Of a DNA stretch of 9,454 nucleotides, positions 1 through 4,274 are shown in pieces. The DNA comes from JAENVU01 sp031430375 (lineage in GTDB: Bacteria; Actinomycetota; Acidimicrobiia; IMCC26256; JAENVU01). Position 1 is the first letter of the stretch. The number at the start of each line of letters is the position of its first letter. Made by a program: the position numbers and the translations under genes. Under the pieces are notes generated by a model. It ran no database searches and was not told the origin of the DNA. It worked only from the letters and a program-made list of their open reading frames with translations. The stretch is from NCBI GenBank assembly GCA_031430375.1, contig JANPBJ010000052.1, positions 1 to 9,454 of the forward strand, in the 5' to 3' direction.

Positions 1-15
1 CAGGGGGCGTGCAAC

Positions 16-21
16 TACGAT
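16..21 (+). promoter_or_regulatory. Candidate -10 box of tRNA-Ser(GGA)
   Basis: TACGAT fits TANNNT and would start transcription near base 28, giving a leader of about 26 nt before the tRNA. No -35 can be judged because the window begins at base 1. This is inference from position and consensus only. Confidence 0.4.
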
Positions 22-32
22 CACCGGCTCGA

Positions 33-50
33 CGTCTCGTTCGCGAGACG
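33..50 (+). other. UUCG-capped hairpin ahead of tRNA-Ser(GGA)
   Basis: Bases 33-39 (CGTCTCG) pair perfectly with 44-50 (CGAGACG) around a TTCG tetraloop, three bases before the tRNA 5' end. It lacks a T tract. If the -10 at 16-21 is right, the hairpin lies in the pre-tRNA leader. It could instead end an upstream transcript. Confidence 0.6.
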
Positions 51-53
51 CCC

Positions 54-138
54 GGAGGGGTGCGAGAGCGGCCGAATCGGCACGCTTGGAAAGCGTGTGT
101 GGGGAAACTCACCGAGGGTTCGAATCCCTCTCCCTCCG
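54..138 (+). tRNA. tRNA-Ser(GGA)
   Basis: This is a class II serine tRNA that decodes UCC and UCU. The acceptor stem pairs 54-60 (GGAGGGG) with 131-137 (TCCCTCC), with one G-T pair. The anticodon stem CACGC/GCGTG encloses the loop TTGGAAA, giving anticodon GGA. The long variable arm pairs GTGGG with CTCAC around GAAA, and the T arm is GAGGG-TTCGAAT-CCCTC. Base 138 is the discriminator G, as usual for serine tRNAs. The following bases are CAA, so the CCA end must be added by the nucleotidyltransferase. A toxin-antitoxin operon starts 77 nt downstream, so the tRNA 3' end is a plausible old integration point. Confidence 0.97.
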
Positions 139-184
139 CAAATTCCAGCCGTTAGTTGCACAACAGACGCCACTACCTCCTCGC

Positions 185-206
185 CGGGTAGGAAGCGGGT
201 AGTAAG
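185..206 (+). repeat. 11-bp tandem direct repeat, candidate antitoxin operator
   Basis: CGGGTAGGAAG (185-195) is followed directly by CGGGTAGTAAG (196-206), differing at one base. The second copy runs into the -10 box of the first toxin-antitoxin operon. Ribbon-helix-helix antitoxins often bind short tandem sites over their own promoter, so this is the best operator candidate for the VapB at 215. Confidence 0.5.
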
Positions 207-208
207 AT
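203..208 (+). promoter_or_regulatory. -10 box of toxin-antitoxin operon 1, leaderless
   Basis: TAAGAT matches TANNNT and ends 6 nt before the ATG at 215, so transcription would begin on or beside the start codon. There is no Shine-Dalgarno sequence. No convincing -35 is seen. Confidence 0.5.
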
Positions 209-214
209 CGCTCC

Positions 215-475
215 ATGGCGGTGAGGAAGTTGTCTGTGGCGATAGACGAGGACATCGCCGCTTCGGCCGCCGCCCTCGCGGAGGCCGAGGGTTTGAGTCT
301 GTCGGCGTGGATGAACCGCGCTGCGGCGGACGCGTTGGCGCTCGAACGCGGACTCGCAGGCGTCCGCGCCTGGGAAGCCGACAACGGCGCACTTACCGCC
401 GACGAGCTCGAGGCAGCGGACCGCGTTCTCGATGGCGTCCTCGGCAACAAGCGCCGTTCCCGACGAGCGAGTTGA
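215..475 (+). CDS. vapB: VapB-type ribbon-helix-helix antitoxin, operon 1
   Basis: An 86-residue antitoxin that should neutralise the PIN ribonuclease encoded next and repress the shared promoter. Residues 5-12 (KLSVAIDE) look like the DNA-contacting beta strand, followed by two helices to about residue 45, as in the ribbon-helix-helix fold. The tail holds an ELEAADRVLD helix and a basic end, KRRSRRAS, likely the toxin-wrapping part. The ATG at 215 is chosen because the fold starts there and a -10 box lies just upstream. Its TGA stop overlaps the toxin ATG by one base, so the two are translationally coupled. The N-terminus is not obviously related to the antitoxins at 1034 and 1838, but the tail resembles that of the latter. 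The VapB assignment rests on partner and fold, not on close homology. Confidence 0.85.
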   Translation: MAVRKLSVAIDEDIAASAAALAEAEGLSLSAWMNRAAADALALERGLAGVRAWEADNGALTADELEAADRVLDGVLGNKRRSRRAS

Positions 476-855
476 TGAGCGGACTCACCTATGACACGGG
501 TGCGCTCGTCGCCGCCGAGGGTTCCGATCGCTCGGTGTGGGCGATCCACAAGCGCGCGCTCGAACGGAACGTGCGCGTCACAGTTCCCGCCGGCGTTCTC
601 GCTCAGGGTTGGCGAACCGGTCGGCAGGCCAACTTGGCCCGTCTCCTGGCTGGATGCCGTGTGGAGGACCTCACGGACGTCCGCGCCCGGGCATCCGGTG
701 CGGCCTGTGCGCGGTCGAACACGAAGGATCCCATCGACGCTTCCGTGGTCATCGGGGCGATCGCACGCCGCGACCTCGTTCTCACCAGCGACCCTCGGGA
801 CCTCCGGACGATCGCCGAAGCCCTGGGCCACCGCCTCGACATCCGCCCGGTGTGA
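475..855 (+). CDS. vapC: PIN-domain ribonuclease toxin (VapC-type), operon 1
   Basis: A 126-residue PIN-domain toxin, a Mg2+-dependent ribonuclease by family. Visible active-site acids are Asp7 (TYDTGAL), Asp88 (PIDASVV), and Asp106 and Asp109 (TSDPRDL). Where most VapC proteins have a conserved Glu, this one reads VLAQGW with Gln44. I recall the same VLAQ-W pattern in a group of actinobacterial PIN toxins, so it is probably a subfamily trait and not an inactivating change. The start at 475 is fixed by the TGATG overlap with the antitoxin stop; the open frame continues upstream to 97, but that part lies over the antitoxin and tRNA region. It belongs to a different PIN branch from the toxins at 1282 and 2086. 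The target RNA cannot be predicted. Confidence 0.88.
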   Translation: MSGLTYDTGALVAAEGSDRSVWAIHKRALERNVRVTVPAGVLAQGWRTGRQANLARLLAGCRVEDLTDVRARASGAACARSNTKDPIDASVVIGAIARRDLVLTSDPRDLRTIAEALGHRLDIRPV

Positions 856-1014
856 CCGGAGTCGACGAGGAGCCGGACGTCCCGTCGGCCAAGGCGTCAG
901 CTAGTTCACGGCAGCAGGAGCCGCGGCCACGACGGCGACGGTCTCCCTCCGCTCCGACAGGGGTGACTGCACCTGTTTCGAACCCGTGGCGCACACGTGC
1001 CAGCACGGCCCAGA
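856..1014. other. Intergenic spacer between operons 1 and 2, with repeat fragments
   Basis: No gene is apparent. It holds an 11-nt match (942-952) to the tRNA-Ser(GGA) 3' end and TTTCGAACCC (976-985), the reverse complement of the GGGTTCGAAA core found after operons 2 and 3. Both suggest a patchwork of old junctions, though each is short. Confidence 0.4.
942..952 (+). repeat. Copy of the tRNA-Ser(GGA) 3' end, possible att remnant
   Basis: TCTCCCTCCGC is identical to bases 129-139, which cover the last T-stem bases, the acceptor 3' strand, the discriminator and one base beyond. The direct repeat encloses operon 1 (about 0.8 kb). Duplication of a tRNA 3' end is the classic mark of site-specific integration, but there is no integrase, and an 11-nt pyrimidine-rich match could be chance. 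Confidence 0.35.
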
Positions 1015-1035
1015 TAGGCGTATGGTTATACGTAT
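1015..1035 (+). promoter_or_regulatory. Promoter and operator region of operon 2, leaderless
   Basis: TATGGT (1021-1026) fits TANNNT and ends 7 nt before the ATG at 1034. The box lies inside the inverted repeat CGTAT-GGTT-ATACG (1019-1032); the self-complementary ATACGTAT (1028-1035) overlaps the start codon. TAGGCGTAT (1015-1023) recurs exactly at 1820-1828 before operon 3, so both are probably bound by the same type of ribbon-helix-helix antitoxin. Confidence 0.55.
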
Positions 1036-1282
1036 GCCACGACTTCAGGTCTATCTCCCCGACGATCTCTACGACGAGCTGAAGCGCCGTGAGCTGCCAG
1101 CTTCGGAACTCTTGCAGACCGCAGTGCGGGCCGAGGTCGAGCGGCAAGACGCGCTGAATGCGGCCGTCGAGTACACGGCCGGGCTTGCGCTCGAGGTCGG
1201 CGAGCCCTCCGCTCGCCAGCAAGCTCGGGCAAGGACCATCGCGCGACGGATCCAGGACCGCCGCATCACGCGAGCCAGCTGA
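1034..1282 (+). CDS. vapB: VapB-type ribbon-helix-helix antitoxin, operon 2
   Basis: An 82-residue antitoxin. It opens with MPRLQVYLPDDLYDELK, a typical ribbon-helix-helix start in which residues 3-8 form the DNA-contacting strand and residues 10-37 the two helices. The C-terminal half (about 38-82) is charged, ends in RRITRAS and should wrap the toxin. The ATG at 1034 is preferred over an in-frame start at 986: the fold begins at 1034, the -10 box lies just upstream, and the paralogue at 1838 starts at the same residue. The TGA stop overlaps the toxin ATG by one base. The first 36 residues are close to those of the 1838 antitoxin, while the tails differ, as expected if DNA recognition is shared and toxin pairing is separate. 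Confidence 0.88.
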   Translation: MPRLQVYLPDDLYDELKRRELPASELLQTAVRAEVERQDALNAAVEYTAGLALEVGEPSARQQARARTIARRIQDRRITRAS

Positions 1283-1662
1283 TGCTGGTGCTCGACAGTG
1301 GTGGATTCACGAAACTGTCGACGCGTTCGGCCCAATCTCTCGCGCTTATTCGCGAGTTCATGTCCGTCGGACTCTGGCCGCCCGTTGTCCCGACGCCCGT
1401 TCTCATCGAGTCACTGCACGGTCGTGCCGGCCGCGACGCGAACGCCAATCGTTTCCTCAAAAGTTGCGTGACCGAATCATTCGTGTCGATCGAACTCGCT
1501 CGGCGCGCGGCCGAGCTCCGACGCCGAGCGCGAAGCGGCTCCGCCGTCGATGCTCTCGTAGTCGCGATTGCTGAGCCGGGCGGAACAGTCTTGACCGGCG
1601 ACGCGGCCGACATCAACGCACTGGCCGCTCACGCCGACGATGTCGCAGTCGAGGCGATCTGA
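1282..1662 (+). CDS. vapC: PIN-domain ribonuclease toxin (VapC-type), operon 2
   Basis: A 126-residue PIN ribonuclease with a full set of family acids: Asp5 (LVLDSGG), Glu43 (VLIESL), Asp90 (SAVDALVV), and Asp107 and Asp110 (LTGDAADI). The middle part, LWPPVVPTPVLIESL, closely matches the toxin of operon 3, and the two have almost the same length, so they are duplicates that have diverged. The ATG overlaps the antitoxin stop (TGATG) and has no ribosome-binding site, so translation probably depends on reinitiation. By family it should cleave one RNA, often a tRNA or an rRNA loop; the target is unknown here. Residue 6 onward reads SGG where operon 3 reads SSA, a minor difference beside the first catalytic Asp. 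Confidence 0.9.
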   Translation: MLVLDSGGFTKLSTRSAQSLALIREFMSVGLWPPVVPTPVLIESLHGRAGRDANANRFLKSCVTESFVSIELARRAAELRRRARSGSAVDALVVAIAEPGGTVLTGDAADINALAAHADDVAVEAI

Positions 1663-1819
1663 TTCTTCGTCGGAAATCGCTGACCTACGTCGAAGACCGA
1701 AATCTACGACCTGCAAGGGTTCGAAAGGAATCCCACCAGGCCCGCTCGGCCCCTGATGGCCTGCCGACACTTCGCACGCCGCCGGCGACGCCGCGATCAC
1801 CGTGCCGCGCCGATCCGAG
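1663..1819. other. Intergenic spacer between operons 2 and 3
   Basis: No credible gene. It contains a short inverted repeat, TCTTCG (1666-1671) with CGAAGA (1691-1696), and the 27-nt repeat at 1719-1745. The rest, up to the operon 3 promoter, shows nothing I can name. Confidence 0.4.
1719..1745 (+). repeat. Inter-operon repeat, copy A
   Basis: The segment runs from GTTCGAAAG to CCACCAGGCCCGC and matches 3228-3254 at 24 of 27 positions. It begins 56 nt after the operon 2 toxin stop. With the two G bases before it, GGGTTC can pair with GAATCCC across GAAAG with one bulge, so a weak hairpin is possible. The shorter core AAGGGTTCGAAAG (1715-1727) recurs at 2480-2492. Confidence 0.6.
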
Positions 1820-1831
1820 TAGGCGTATACT
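1820..1831 (+). promoter_or_regulatory. Promoter of operon 3, leaderless
   Basis: TATACT (1826-1831) is one base from the TATAAT consensus and ends exactly 6 nt before the ATG at 1838, so the mRNA should start at the start codon. The preceding TAGGCGTAT (1820-1828) is shared with operon 2. No clear -35 is present. Confidence 0.65.
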
Positions 1832-1837
1832 ATCCGC

Positions 1838-2089
1838 ATGCCACGAATTCAGATCTACCTCCCGGACGACCTGTACGACGCGGTGAAGTCGAGAGGTCTA
1901 CCAATCTCGGAGCTCACCCAGGACGCGGTGCGGGCCACACTTCGCCGCGAACTGCTCCGAACCGAGACCGAGGCGTACCTCGATGAGCTCGCAGCGCGGC
2001 TTGGTGGCCCGTCGACCGAGAAGGAGCTCGCGTCCGCCGATCGCTGGCTCGACAAGGGCGCGGCAACCCGGCGTCGTCGGGCGTCGTGA
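1838..2089 (+). CDS. vapB: VapB-type ribbon-helix-helix antitoxin, operon 3
   Basis: An 83-residue antitoxin starting MPRIQIYLPDDLYDAVK, nearly the same DNA-binding head as the antitoxin at 1034. Residues 3-8 give the beta strand and 10-37 the helices. The tail contains ELASADRWLDKG and ends RRRRAS, resembling the tail of the operon 1 antitoxin (ELEAADRVLD, then RRAS) more than that of its closest relative in operon 2. It should hold the toxin at 2086 inactive and repress the promoter at 1820-1831. Start choice is firm: the -10 box is 6 nt upstream and the start aligns with the paralogue. Its TGA shares the GTGA overlap with the toxin start. Confidence 0.9.
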   Translation: MPRIQIYLPDDLYDAVKSRGLPISELTQDAVRATLRRELLRTETEAYLDELAARLGGPSTEKELASADRWLDKGAATRRRRAS

Positions 2090-2472
2090 CGGCAACGCTG
2101 GACTCTTCGGCGCTGACGAAGTTCGCGACGCAGGATCGGGCGAGCATGGCTCGGATCCGGCGCCTTCTCGAACGCGACCTGTGGCCACCGGCAGTCCCAA
2201 CCGCCGTGGTCGTCGAATCGCTCACGGGCAACGGTCCACGTGACGCACGGGTGAACCGGCTGCTGCGAACCTGCGAGATCGTCGACCTCGACACCGCGGT
2301 GGCCCGACGAGCCGCAGCACTCCGGACCCGTGCGCGCGCGGCTTCGGCGGTCGACGCGATCGTCGTCGCCACCGCCGAAGCCGAAACCAGCGAAGTCGTG
2401 ATCACCGGTGACGAAGAGGACATCACCCGGCTGACCCATTACGCACCTGGTGTCTCGGTCATGGTGATCTGA
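2086..2472 (+). CDS. vapC: PIN-domain ribonuclease toxin (VapC-type), operon 3
   Basis: A 128-residue PIN ribonuclease with Asp6 (TLDSSAL), Glu44 (VVVESL), Asp90 (SAVDAIVV), and Asp109 and Asp112 (TGDEEDI), a complete active site. The GTG start overlaps the antitoxin stop by four bases (GTGA), the usual coupling in such operons, and no ribosome-binding site is evident. LWPPAVPTAVVVESL and the following RDARVNRLLRTC align with the operon 2 toxin, supporting tandem duplication. Divergence elsewhere, especially residues 10-30, suggests that each toxin now has its own antitoxin contacts. The substrate is unknown. Confidence 0.91.
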   Translation: MTATLDSSALTKFATQDRASMARIRRLLERDLWPPAVPTAVVVESLTGNGPRDARVNRLLRTCEIVDLDTAVARRAAALRTRARAASAVDAIVVATAEAETSEVVITGDEEDITRLTHYAPGVSVMVI

Positions 2473-2479
2473 GCAGCCG

Positions 2480-2492
2480 AAGGGTTCGAAAG
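2480..2492 (+). repeat. Inter-operon repeat core after operon 3
   Basis: AAGGGTTCGAAAG is identical to 1715-1727 and starts 8 nt after the toxin stop. The downstream half of the longer repeat seen at 1719-1745 and 3228-3254 is missing, so this may be a partial copy. Confidence 0.45.
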
Positions 2493-2512
2493 TCAGAGGA
2501 CGAAGACGAGCC

Positions 2513-2541
2513 TTGCCCTGATCGCTTGTATGTGCTACAAG
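2513..2541 (+). promoter_or_regulatory. Promoter and operator of operon 4
   Basis: TTGCCC (2513-2518) and TACAAG (2536-2541) are 17 bp apart, and TGC before the latter makes an extended -10. The -10 ends 6 nt before the ATG at 2548. The perfect inverted repeat CTTGTA-N5-TACAAG (2525-2541) covers the -10, a fitting operator for a Phd/YefM repressor. Confidence 0.65.
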
Positions 2542-2547
2542 TAGCGC

Positions 2548-2823
2548 ATGGCATCGGTCGGCATTCGAGAGCTCCGACAACGAGCAAGCGAGCTCCTGCG
2601 CCGCGTGGAGGCCGGGGAGACATTCGAGGTCACCGATCGCGGGCGCCCCGTTGCACTCCTCAGCCCCTGCCCGGCGGTCGAGGGCCTCGATCGGCTGCGG
2701 GCTGATGGCGATGTGACCGCGGCCAGAGACGAACTCGAGACGCTTGCGGAACCGATCGAGGTTGGCACCGACGCGGAACTTCCGTCTCAGGTGCTGGCTC
2801 GATTGCGACGCAATGAGCGCTGA
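2548..2823 (+). CDS. Phd/YefM-family antitoxin, operon 4
   Basis: A 91-residue antitoxin of the Phd/YefM type, a different fold from the three ribbon-helix-helix antitoxins before it. Residues 2-40 carry the family signature: SVGIRELRQRASELLRRV, then GETFEVTDRGRPVALLSP. This part dimerises and binds DNA; the acidic C-terminal half (about 50-91) should bind and block the PIN toxin. The start at 2548 sits 6 nt after the -10 box and just after a palindromic operator, so autoregulation is likely. The last 11 bases overlap the toxin gene. Pairing of Phd-type antitoxins with VapC toxins is well known. It shares no visible ancestry with operons 1-3, so it probably arrived separately. Confidence 0.9.
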   Translation: MASVGIRELRQRASELLRRVEAGETFEVTDRGRPVALLSPCPAVEGLDRLRADGDVTAARDELETLAEPIEVGTDAELPSQVLARLRRNER

Positions 2824-3214
2824 GAAACCGGTCTACCTGGATTCGTCCGCGTTGGTAAAGCTCGCAGTTGCTGAACCCGAATCTCGCGCGCTTCGTCGCT
2901 CGCTCCAGAAGCAGCGACCGCGAATCACGAGCGCATTGGCACGCACTGAAGTTGCTCGCGCCACGATGCCGTTCGGATCCAATGCGGTAGCGCGCGGAGA
3001 GGCAGTGCTGCGCCGGGTCGAGATCGTAAGGATCAACGATCGCATCTTGCGCCTGGCCGGATCCCTCGAACCGTCCGAGCTCCGTTCACTCGACGCGATT
3101 CACTTAGCGACCGCACAGCTCATCGGCAACGATCTGAAATGGATCGTCACTTACGATGAGCGGATGGCGGAGGCAGCACTTGCACTCGGTCTGTCAGTTC
3201 GAGCACCGGCCTGA
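2813..3214 (+). CDS. vapC: PIN-domain ribonuclease toxin (VapC-type), operon 4
   Basis: A 133-residue PIN ribonuclease in the VapC group that begins with YLDSSALVKL. The four acids are Asp10, Glu46 (RTEVARA), Asp94 (LDAIHLATA) and Asp115 (VTYDERM), all at usual spacing, so it should be active. The ATG at 2813 is inside the antitoxin gene, giving an 11-bp overlap (ATGAGCGCTGA). The open frame extends upstream to 2744, but that part overlaps the antitoxin and adds no PIN sequence. The inverted repeat ATTGCG-A-CGCAAT (2802-2814) covers the first bases of the start codon and could limit toxin translation. It differs from toxins 1-3 in its LDAIHLATA motif, so it is an independent lineage. Confidence 0.92.
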   Translation: MSAEKPVYLDSSALVKLAVAEPESRALRRSLQKQRPRITSALARTEVARATMPFGSNAVARGEAVLRRVEIVRINDRILRLAGSLEPSELRSLDAIHLATAQLIGNDLKWIVTYDERMAEAALALGLSVRAPA

Positions 3215-3227
3215 CTTCGCAGGGAAT

Positions 3228-3254
3228 GTTCGAAAGCGATTCCACCAGGCCCGC
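3228..3254 (+). repeat. Inter-operon repeat, copy B
   Basis: This segment matches 1719-1745 at 24 of 27 positions and starts 14 nt after the operon 4 toxin stop. Flanking GGAAT (3223-3227) can pair with ATTCC (3239-3243), so the copy may form a hairpin. Its place at the end of the last operon suggests a boundary of the toxin-antitoxin block. Confidence 0.6.
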
Positions 3255-3291
3255 GAATTCCCGAGTGGTCCGGACATCGGCGTCGACCGTC

Positions 3292-3307
3292 ATGCCTCGG
3301 CTGGCAT
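3292..3307 (+). other. Short inverted repeat upstream of the VOC gene
   Basis: ATGCC and GGCAT flank a 6-nt centre in the 144-bp gap between the toxin stop and the VOC gene. It could be an operator or a weak hairpin. Apart from this and the repeat at 3228-3254, the gap holds nothing I recognise. Confidence 0.25.
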
Positions 3308-3358
3308 CGGCCGTCCCGCGCAGTTGCGGTGAGCCGCGAATGCGCGCAGAATCACGAG

Positions 3359-3715
3359 ATGCAGCCGCTTGCGATTCATCATGTGTCGATCAATGTGTCG
3401 AACTTCGACACCTCGTTCGCGTTCTATACCGAGGTGCTCGGCGGGACGGCCCGAACCGACCGGCCCGACTTTGGATTTGGCGGCGCGTGGATCAACTTCG
3501 GCAGCGAACAGGTCCGCCTCATCGAAGCGCCGGTCCCCGGCAATCTCGGCCAACACTTTGCGATTCAGGTCGCCGACATCCGCGCGACCATCGAAGAGTT
3601 GCGCGCCAAGGGCCTCACAGTGAGCGACGCGATTCCCGTCGCCACCAACCTCCAGGCCTTCCTCGAAGACCCGTGCGGGAACGCGATCGAACTCCACGAG
3701 GTGGGCGGGGCCTGA
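3359..3715 (+). CDS. VOC-superfamily (glyoxalase/bleomycin resistance fold) protein
   Basis: A 118-residue protein of the vicinal oxygen chelate fold, two beta-alpha-beta3 halves forming a metal or ligand pocket. The first half runs about residues 5-58 (IHHVSINVSNFDTSFAFY, then VLGG), the second about 64-115 (QHFAIQVADI, then FLEDPCGNAIELHE). His8, Glu56, His66 and Glu111 sit where metal ligands lie in active members, so metal binding is plausible, but the substrate cannot be read from sequence. The size is normal for a single-module VOC protein. The ATG at 3359 is preferred; a GTG at 3329 adds ten residues before the fold. CAGAAT (3347-3352) might serve as a weak -10 for a leaderless transcript. 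It is not an obvious part of the toxin-antitoxin array. Confidence 0.85.
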   Translation: MQPLAIHHVSINVSNFDTSFAFYTEVLGGTARTDRPDFGFGGAWINFGSEQVRLIEAPVPGNLGQHFAIQVADIRATIEELRAKGLTVSDAIPVATNLQAFLEDPCGNAIELHEVGGA

Positions 3716-3738
3716 ACCACTCCCGCGGACGCGCACGG

Positions 3739-3744
3739 TAGGTT
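3739..3744 (+). promoter_or_regulatory. Candidate -10 box of tadA, leaderless
   Basis: TAGGTT fits TANNNT and ends 7 nt before the GTG at 3752. There is no Shine-Dalgarno sequence and no clear -35. Confidence 0.4.
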
Positions 3745-3751
3745 CGAGCTG

Positions 3752-4216
3752 GTGGAGCGCCGCCAGATGGATCACTTGATGGAGATCGCGCTCGTTGAAG
3801 CTCGCGCCGCCGAGGCCCACGGCGACGTTCCCATCGGTGCGGTGGTGGCGCGGATTTCCGACGGCGCAGTGGTGGCGCAGCGCCATAACGAACGCGAACT
3901 GGCCCAGGATCCCACCGCTCACGCCGAGGTCTTGGCGCTCCGGGATGCTGCACGGGCAGAGGGCAGTTGGCGACTGACCGATTGTGCGCTCGTCGTCACG
4001 CTCGAGCCGTGTGCGATGTGCGCGGGCGCGCTCGTGAACTCGCGCATCGGGCTCGTGGTGTTCGGCGCGGAGGACCCCAAGGCCGGAGCGGTGGGAAGCC
4101 GGTATCAGCTGCTCGCCGATCCCCGCCTGAACCACGAGTGCCCGGTGGTCGCGGGAGTCCGCGGTGACGAGTCGGCGGTGCTGCTCCGAGACTTCTTTTC
4201 GAGCCGTCGCAACTGA
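3752..4216 (+). CDS. tadA: tRNA-specific adenosine deaminase
   Basis: A 154-residue zinc deaminase that converts adenosine 34 to inosine in the anticodon of tRNA-Arg(ACG), allowing it to read CGU, CGC and CGA. The cytidine deaminase-like active site is complete: His57-Ala-Glu59 (TAHAEVLAL), with Glu59 as proton shuttle, and Pro86-Cys87-x2-Cys90 (LEPCAMCAGAL) as the other zinc ligands. DVPIGAVV near residue 25 and the length are typical of TadA. The GTG at 3752 is chosen because it leaves the usual N-terminal helix and follows a -10 box; the Met codons at residues 6 and 10 would shorten this helix. It lies 36 nt after the VOC gene and 58 nt before tRNA-Ser(CGA). Closely related guanine deaminases share the fold, but the motifs favour TadA. 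Confidence 0.94.
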   Translation: MERRQMDHLMEIALVEARAAEAHGDVPIGAVVARISDGAVVAQRHNERELAQDPTAHAEVLALRDAARAEGSWRLTDCALVVTLEPCAMCAGALVNSRIGLVVFGAEDPKAGAVGSRYQLLADPRLNHECPVVAGVRGDESAVLLRDFFSSRRN

Positions 4217-4262
4217 ACCGGCCGCCGGTACACTGACCCGCTCGTGCGTTGGCCCTCGGGCC
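4217..4262 (+). promoter_or_regulatory. tRNA-Ser(CGA) promoter and leader hairpins
   Basis: TACACT (4229-4234) is a TANNNT -10 that would start transcription near 4241, leaving a leader of about 34 nt. ACCGG-CCG-CCGGT (4217-4229), right after the tadA stop, can form a hairpin that may end tadA transcription. GGCC-CTCG-GGCC (4251-4262) gives a second hairpin in the leader. Confidence 0.45.
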
Positions 4263-4274
4263 GGAGTACGCCGA

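Noticed and set aside
97..474. N-terminal extension of the operon 1 toxin
   Set aside because: It would run through the tRNA and antitoxin in another frame; the PIN domain begins at 475.
1715..1738. tRNA fragment ending CCACCA
   Set aside because: The T-loop-like GGGTTCGAA and the CCACCA end do not combine into a proper T stem and acceptor strand, and no D or anticodon arm precedes them.
1855..2580. - strand open frame across operon 3
   Set aside because: It crosses the antitoxin, the toxin and the spacer; the + strand pair has full family motifs and overlap structure.
856..3254. Integron cassette array with attC sites
   Set aside because: The repeats read GTTCGAA and not the GTTRRRY core, long attC-type stems are absent, and no integrase is seen.
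1715..3254. CRISPR array
   Set aside because: The few repeats are spaced hundreds of bases apart with genes between them, and one is inverted.
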